Shown: piece after piece, positions 61,322 to 64,000 of the stretch
How the letters are laid out: every line of letters starts with the position of its first letter
Numbering within the stretch: the stretch's first letter is position 1
Source: Bartonella sp. AR 15-3
GTDB taxonomy: Bacteria > Pseudomonadota > Alphaproteobacteria > Rhizobiales > Rhizobiaceae
Reading direction: 5' to 3'
Length of the DNA: 64,000 bases
Assembly: GCF_002022445.1 (NCBI RefSeq)
Contig: NZ_MUYE01000001.1
Span: forward strand, 1,557,501-1,621,500
The notes under the pieces: model-generated
Databases searched by the model: none
Told to the model about the DNA's origin: nothing
Seen by the model: only the letters and a program-made list of their open reading frames with translations
Position numbers and translations under genes: made by a program

Positions 61322-62224
61322 CTAGCAAAGGATTGCTTTTTGGGTATACAGGCGATTTTCAGCTTCATCAAAAACAACAGAATACAGCCCGTTGATTACG
61401 TTGTCTAAAACTTCTTCACCGCGATGAGCAGGAAGGTAGTGCATAAAGAGAGAATCAGGTTTGGCACGTGCCATTAAAGCTTCATTGACTTGATCAGGTT
61501 GAAAAATGGGATAACTTCTAGCACGAAATTCTTGTCCCACAGAAACCCATGTGTCATTGATAATACAATCAGTGTTTTCGGCAGTTTTTTGAGGATTTTG
61601 AGTGAGCATACTATGTGGTCCTTGTTCACATGCCCAGTTTACATATTTTTCTTGGATTTTACTTCCTTGCGGTGTAGCAATGTGCAGATAAAAATTGAAA
61701 AGAGTTGTTGCTTCGATTAAGGAATGAAGAACATTATTGTCATCTCTCATCCAAGCAAATGTTTTACCAGCAATAATACCACGGTGTTCTTCATAGGTAA
61801 GGATATCTGTTAAAATTTGGCAAGGATGTGTGTCGTCTGTAAGAGCGTTAATGACAGGAATTTGCACATATTGTACCAATTCAAGTATCCGATGATGTGC
61901 TGTAGTCCGTATTATTATGATCTCTAAAAAGCGTGATAATGCACGTGCTATATTGGCGATTATTTCACTATTACCAAGCTCCATTTCAGATCTCGTTAGC
62001 ATCATTGTTTCTCCACTAAGCTGATGCATGACAAGATCAAATGAAACTCGGGTCCGTGTAGAGGGCTTTTCAAAAATCATTGCTAGTGTTTTATCAGCGA
62101 AAGGTTTTAAATTCTCTTCTGCTTTAAAGGCAGTTTTGAGAATTTTGGTATAATCGATAAGAGCACATGCTCTTTGTAGAGTTAAAATAGATAGATCGGT
62201 AGAGTGGCGAAGAGTATATGTCAT
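61322..62224 (-). CDS. argF: Ornithine carbamoyltransferase, with unusual active-site residues
   Basis: Should form citrulline from ornithine and carbamoyl phosphate; 300 residues from ATG 62224 (MTYTLRHSTDLSILTLQ), starting 4 bases after argD. Carbamoyl-phosphate motifs STRTR (55-59) and HPCQ (133-136) are intact. But the ornithine motif HCLP reads HYLP (Tyr263 for Cys), the usual GDGNNV reads RDDNNV (160-165), and SMG reads SVG (228-230). The frame is open and full length, so it is either recently inactivated by missense change or altered in activity. Annotated as a gene because there is no stop or frameshift. Confidence 0.9.
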   Translation of the reverse strand: MTYTLRHSTDLSILTLQRACALIDYTKILKTAFKAEENLKPFADKTLAMIFEKPSTRTRVSFDLVMHQLSGETMMLTRSEMELGNSEIIANIARALSRFLEIIIIRTTAHHRILELVQYVQIPVINALTDDTHPCQILTDILTYEEHRGIIAGKTFAWMRDDNNVLHSLIEATTLFNFYLHIATPQGSKIQEKYVNWACEQGPHSMLTQNPQKTAENTDCIINDTWVSVGQEFRARSYPIFQPDQVNEALMARAKPDSLFMHYLPAHRGEEVLDNVINGLYSVVFDEAENRLYTQKAILC

Positions 62225-62228
62225 AATA

Positions 62229-63434
62229 TTATACTTGTCTTTTCTTATTTGTTTGCGAAAGATAAGCGATAGCTTTTTCAATACGATGCAAGCCTTCATA
62301 TATTTCTTCTTCAGTGATTATAAGAGGGGGCAAGAAGCGAACAATATTATGACCAGCCCCAACACTGAGAATATATTCGTTATCGAGTGCAGTGATGACT
62401 TCATTTTGGGGGATGGTACATTGTATACCCATCATAAGGCCTATACCTTGAATTGCACAAATAATATCAGGATAAGTGTTTAAAATGCTTAAAAGTCCTT
62501 GTTGTAGCTTATTACCCATATGTTGAACATGGTTAAGAAAGCCTGGTTCTAAGATAATATCAAGAACACTATTGCTTACAGCTATACCAAGGAGATTGCC
62601 TCCAAAGGTTGTACCGTGGGTTCCTGGTGTCATGGCTTTTGCAGCTTGTTCTGTTGCAAGACAAGCTCCTAACGGAAAACCACCACCCAGCCCCTTAGCA
62701 AGAGTGAGGATATCTGGTATGATGTCATTCCATTCATATGCAAAAAGTTTTCCTGTACGTCCGATTCCGGTTTGAACTTCATCTAAGATCAATAGTAGTT
62801 GATTTTCATCGCATAATTTGCGTAGCTTTTTAAAAGTTTCATAAGGAACTGTTCGTAATCCCCCTTCTCCTTGAATCGGTTCGATAAGGATAGCTGCAGT
62901 ATTCTTATTGATAGCATGGCGTAAAGCTTTTTCATCATCAAAGGGTACTTGAATAAAACCACAAACTTTTGGGCCAAAACCTTCAAGATATTTTTTTTGC
63001 CCACTAGCAGCAATTGTTGCAAGTGTACGACCATGAAATGCACCTTCAAAAGTAATGATTTCGAATCGTTTTGGTTGACCCAATGTATAATGATAGCGGC
63101 GAGCAGTCTTGAATGCACATTCCAATGCTTCAGCACCAGAATTGCAGAAAAAAACTTTATCAGCAAAACTGTTAGCACAAAGACGTGCAGCAAGTGATTC
63201 TTGTTCAGGTGATTCAAAAAGATTAGAAATGTGCCAAAGTTTTTCAGCTTGTGTTTTAATGGCATCAATAAGCTTTGGGTGTGTATATCCTAAAACATTG
63301 ACAGCAATGCCAGATGTGAAATCAAGATACTTTTGTCCTTTATCAGAGATAAGCCATACACCGTTTCCTTGTGTAAAATGCAAATTACGTCGAGCAAAAG
63401 TATTATAAAGTGATTGTGTATGGATGGTATTCAT
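62229..63434 (-). CDS. argD: Acetylornithine aminotransferase
   Basis: PLP-dependent class III aminotransferase of 401 residues acting in arginine (and possibly lysine) synthesis. Motifs: NSGAEALECAFKTARRY, FEGAFHGRT, EPIQGEGG, ILDEVQTGIGRTGK and the PLP lysine in LTLAKGLGGGFPLGA. Start MNTIHTQSLYNTFAR is the usual N-terminus. First gene of argD-argF-hslO, divergent from gcrA as in other Rhizobiales. Confidence 0.96.
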   Translation of the reverse strand: MNTIHTQSLYNTFARRNLHFTQGNGVWLISDKGQKYLDFTSGIAVNVLGYTHPKLIDAIKTQAEKLWHISNLFESPEQESLAARLCANSFADKVFFCNSGAEALECAFKTARRYHYTLGQPKRFEIITFEGAFHGRTLATIAASGQKKYLEGFGPKVCGFIQVPFDDEKALRHAINKNTAAILIEPIQGEGGLRTVPYETFKKLRKLCDENQLLLILDEVQTGIGRTGKLFAYEWNDIIPDILTLAKGLGGGFPLGACLATEQAAKAMTPGTHGTTFGGNLLGIAVSNSVLDIILEPGFLNHVQHMGNKLQQGLLSILNTYPDIICAIQGIGLMMGIQCTIPQNEVITALDNEYILSVGAGHNIVRFLPPLIITEEEIYEGLHRIEKAIAYLSQTNKKRQV

Positions 63435-63848
63435 CGTTATACTCTTGATTGTTTAAATGCTGTAATATGATATTGAGAACTATGATCTGTTTCTGCATAC
63501 ATTGATAGTTTTCTTCATTATAATGGACTATCGTGCTAATTAATAAAAAATCAATTAAGGTTTCGAAAAGGTATCTTTATATGAAAAAGTTGGAGTTAAA
63601 ATTTTTTTTCTATGATTTGTTTGCAAGTTGGGGAAAACGTTTTAAAAGAACGTTATCAAAATATAATAACTCTTGTCATAGAGTCAGTGCGTATTATAGT
63701 TTGAGTAAATAAACGAAATTGGATTTCTATTTATAAATTCCGCGATTGGTTAGGTTAAAAGGTTTTTTATTGAGCTGTTCGAATATATAAGATATTCGAA
63801 GATGCAGTTAAGAGCCTTTCGGTGAGATAATTGGAATGGGGTTCTAGT
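63435..63848. promoter_or_regulatory. Divergent promoter region of argD and gcrA
   Basis: About 414 AT-rich bases that must hold both promoters. One GANTC site (GAGTC, 63681-63685), the methylation target of CcrM with which GcrA works, lies 164 bases before gcrA. I cannot place promoter boxes with confidence. Confidence 0.45.
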
Positions 63849-64000
63849 ATGGGTTGGACATGTGAGCGCGTTGAACTTCTTAAGAGGCTTTGGAGTGAAG
63901 GCCTGAGTGCAAGTCAAATTGCAGTACAGTTGGGTGGTGTCAGTAGAAATGCTGTGATTGGTAAGGTACACCGGTTGAAATTACCAGGACGTGGTAAAAC
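63849..64000 (+). CDS. gcrA: Cell-cycle regulator GcrA, N-terminal part cut by the window edge
   Basis: The first 50 codons are present: MGWTCERVELLKRLWSEGLS then a helix-turn-helix (AVQLGGVSRNAVIGKVHRLKL) and GRGKT. This is the highly conserved N-terminus of GcrA, an alphaproteobacterial regulator that binds sigma-70 RNA polymerase and responds to CcrM-methylated GANTC sites. The rest lies beyond the window. Divergent from argD. Confidence 0.93.
   Translation, partial: MGWTCERVELLKRLWSEGLSASQIAVQLGGVSRNAVIGKVHRLKLPGRGK

Noticed and set aside
62789-63268. 159-codon minus-strand frame inside argD
   Set aside because: Same strand, different frame within a conserved enzyme gene; low-complexity Leu/Lys product.
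63750-63971. 73-codon frame opposite gcrA
   Set aside because: Antisense to the conserved gcrA start; no supporting features.

Overview
The window is an AT-rich alphaproteobacterial chromosome segment that I assign to Bartonella. The grounds are: a BatR/ChvI-type response regulator start at the left edge; Rhizobiales-type gene clusters (dnaK-dnaJ, truA-fmt-def-rmuC, aroA-cmk-rpsA, mutS divergent from maeB, secB-fxsA-timA-smr, argD-argF-hslO divergent from gcrA); long gene-poor AT-rich gaps; several decayed genes; and a VirB type IV secretion locus with a FIC-OB-BID effector (Bep), which is a Bartonella hallmark. A virB2-virB10 block with a broken virB11 resembles what I remember of the clarridgeiae/rochalimae lineage, which carries extra virB copies; that species-level placement is inference only.

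Layout. 1-7253: batR start (minus), a periplasmic copper chaperone gene, dnaK-dnaJ, argB and an EamA transporter. 7432-17403 (all minus): virB2, virB3, virB4, virB5, a decayed second virB5 fragment, virB6, virB7, virB8, virB9, virB10, a virB11 cut to 112 codons, and a bep effector gene. No virD4 and no complete virB11 ATPase are present, so this block cannot by itself form a complete VirB/D4 system. 18284-27061: dapD, lepA, truA, fmt, a frameshifted def, a badly decayed rmuC, a lytic transglycosylase lipoprotein, a frameshifted DUF1150 gene and nth. 27204-31468: rpmI-rplT and pheS-pheT. 31634-35131: a sitABCD-type Mn/Fe ABC importer with a palindromic operator-like site immediately before sitA. 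35525-50144: a ybaN-like gene, pncB, a giant cyclic beta-1,2-glucan synthase gene (2857 codons), rpsA, cmk and aroA. 50296-59164: an FYDLN-acid protein, tRNA-Ala(GGC), mutS, maeB, secB, fxsA, timA and a Smr gene. 59185-59904: a second, isolated FIC gene lacking the BID domain and the catalytic histidine. 60261-64000: hslO, argF, argD, then gcrA running off the right edge.

The most notable material is the T4SS/effector cluster and its traces of rearrangement (truncated virB11 joined to bep, duplicated virB6 start region, virB5 remnant, duplicated signal-peptide segment), the orphan dead FIC gene, the def frameshift in a genome that keeps fmt, and the replacement of the ornithine-binding cysteine in argF. 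Most of the rest is conserved housekeeping DNA. Identifications come from reading the proteins by eye; no database search was run.
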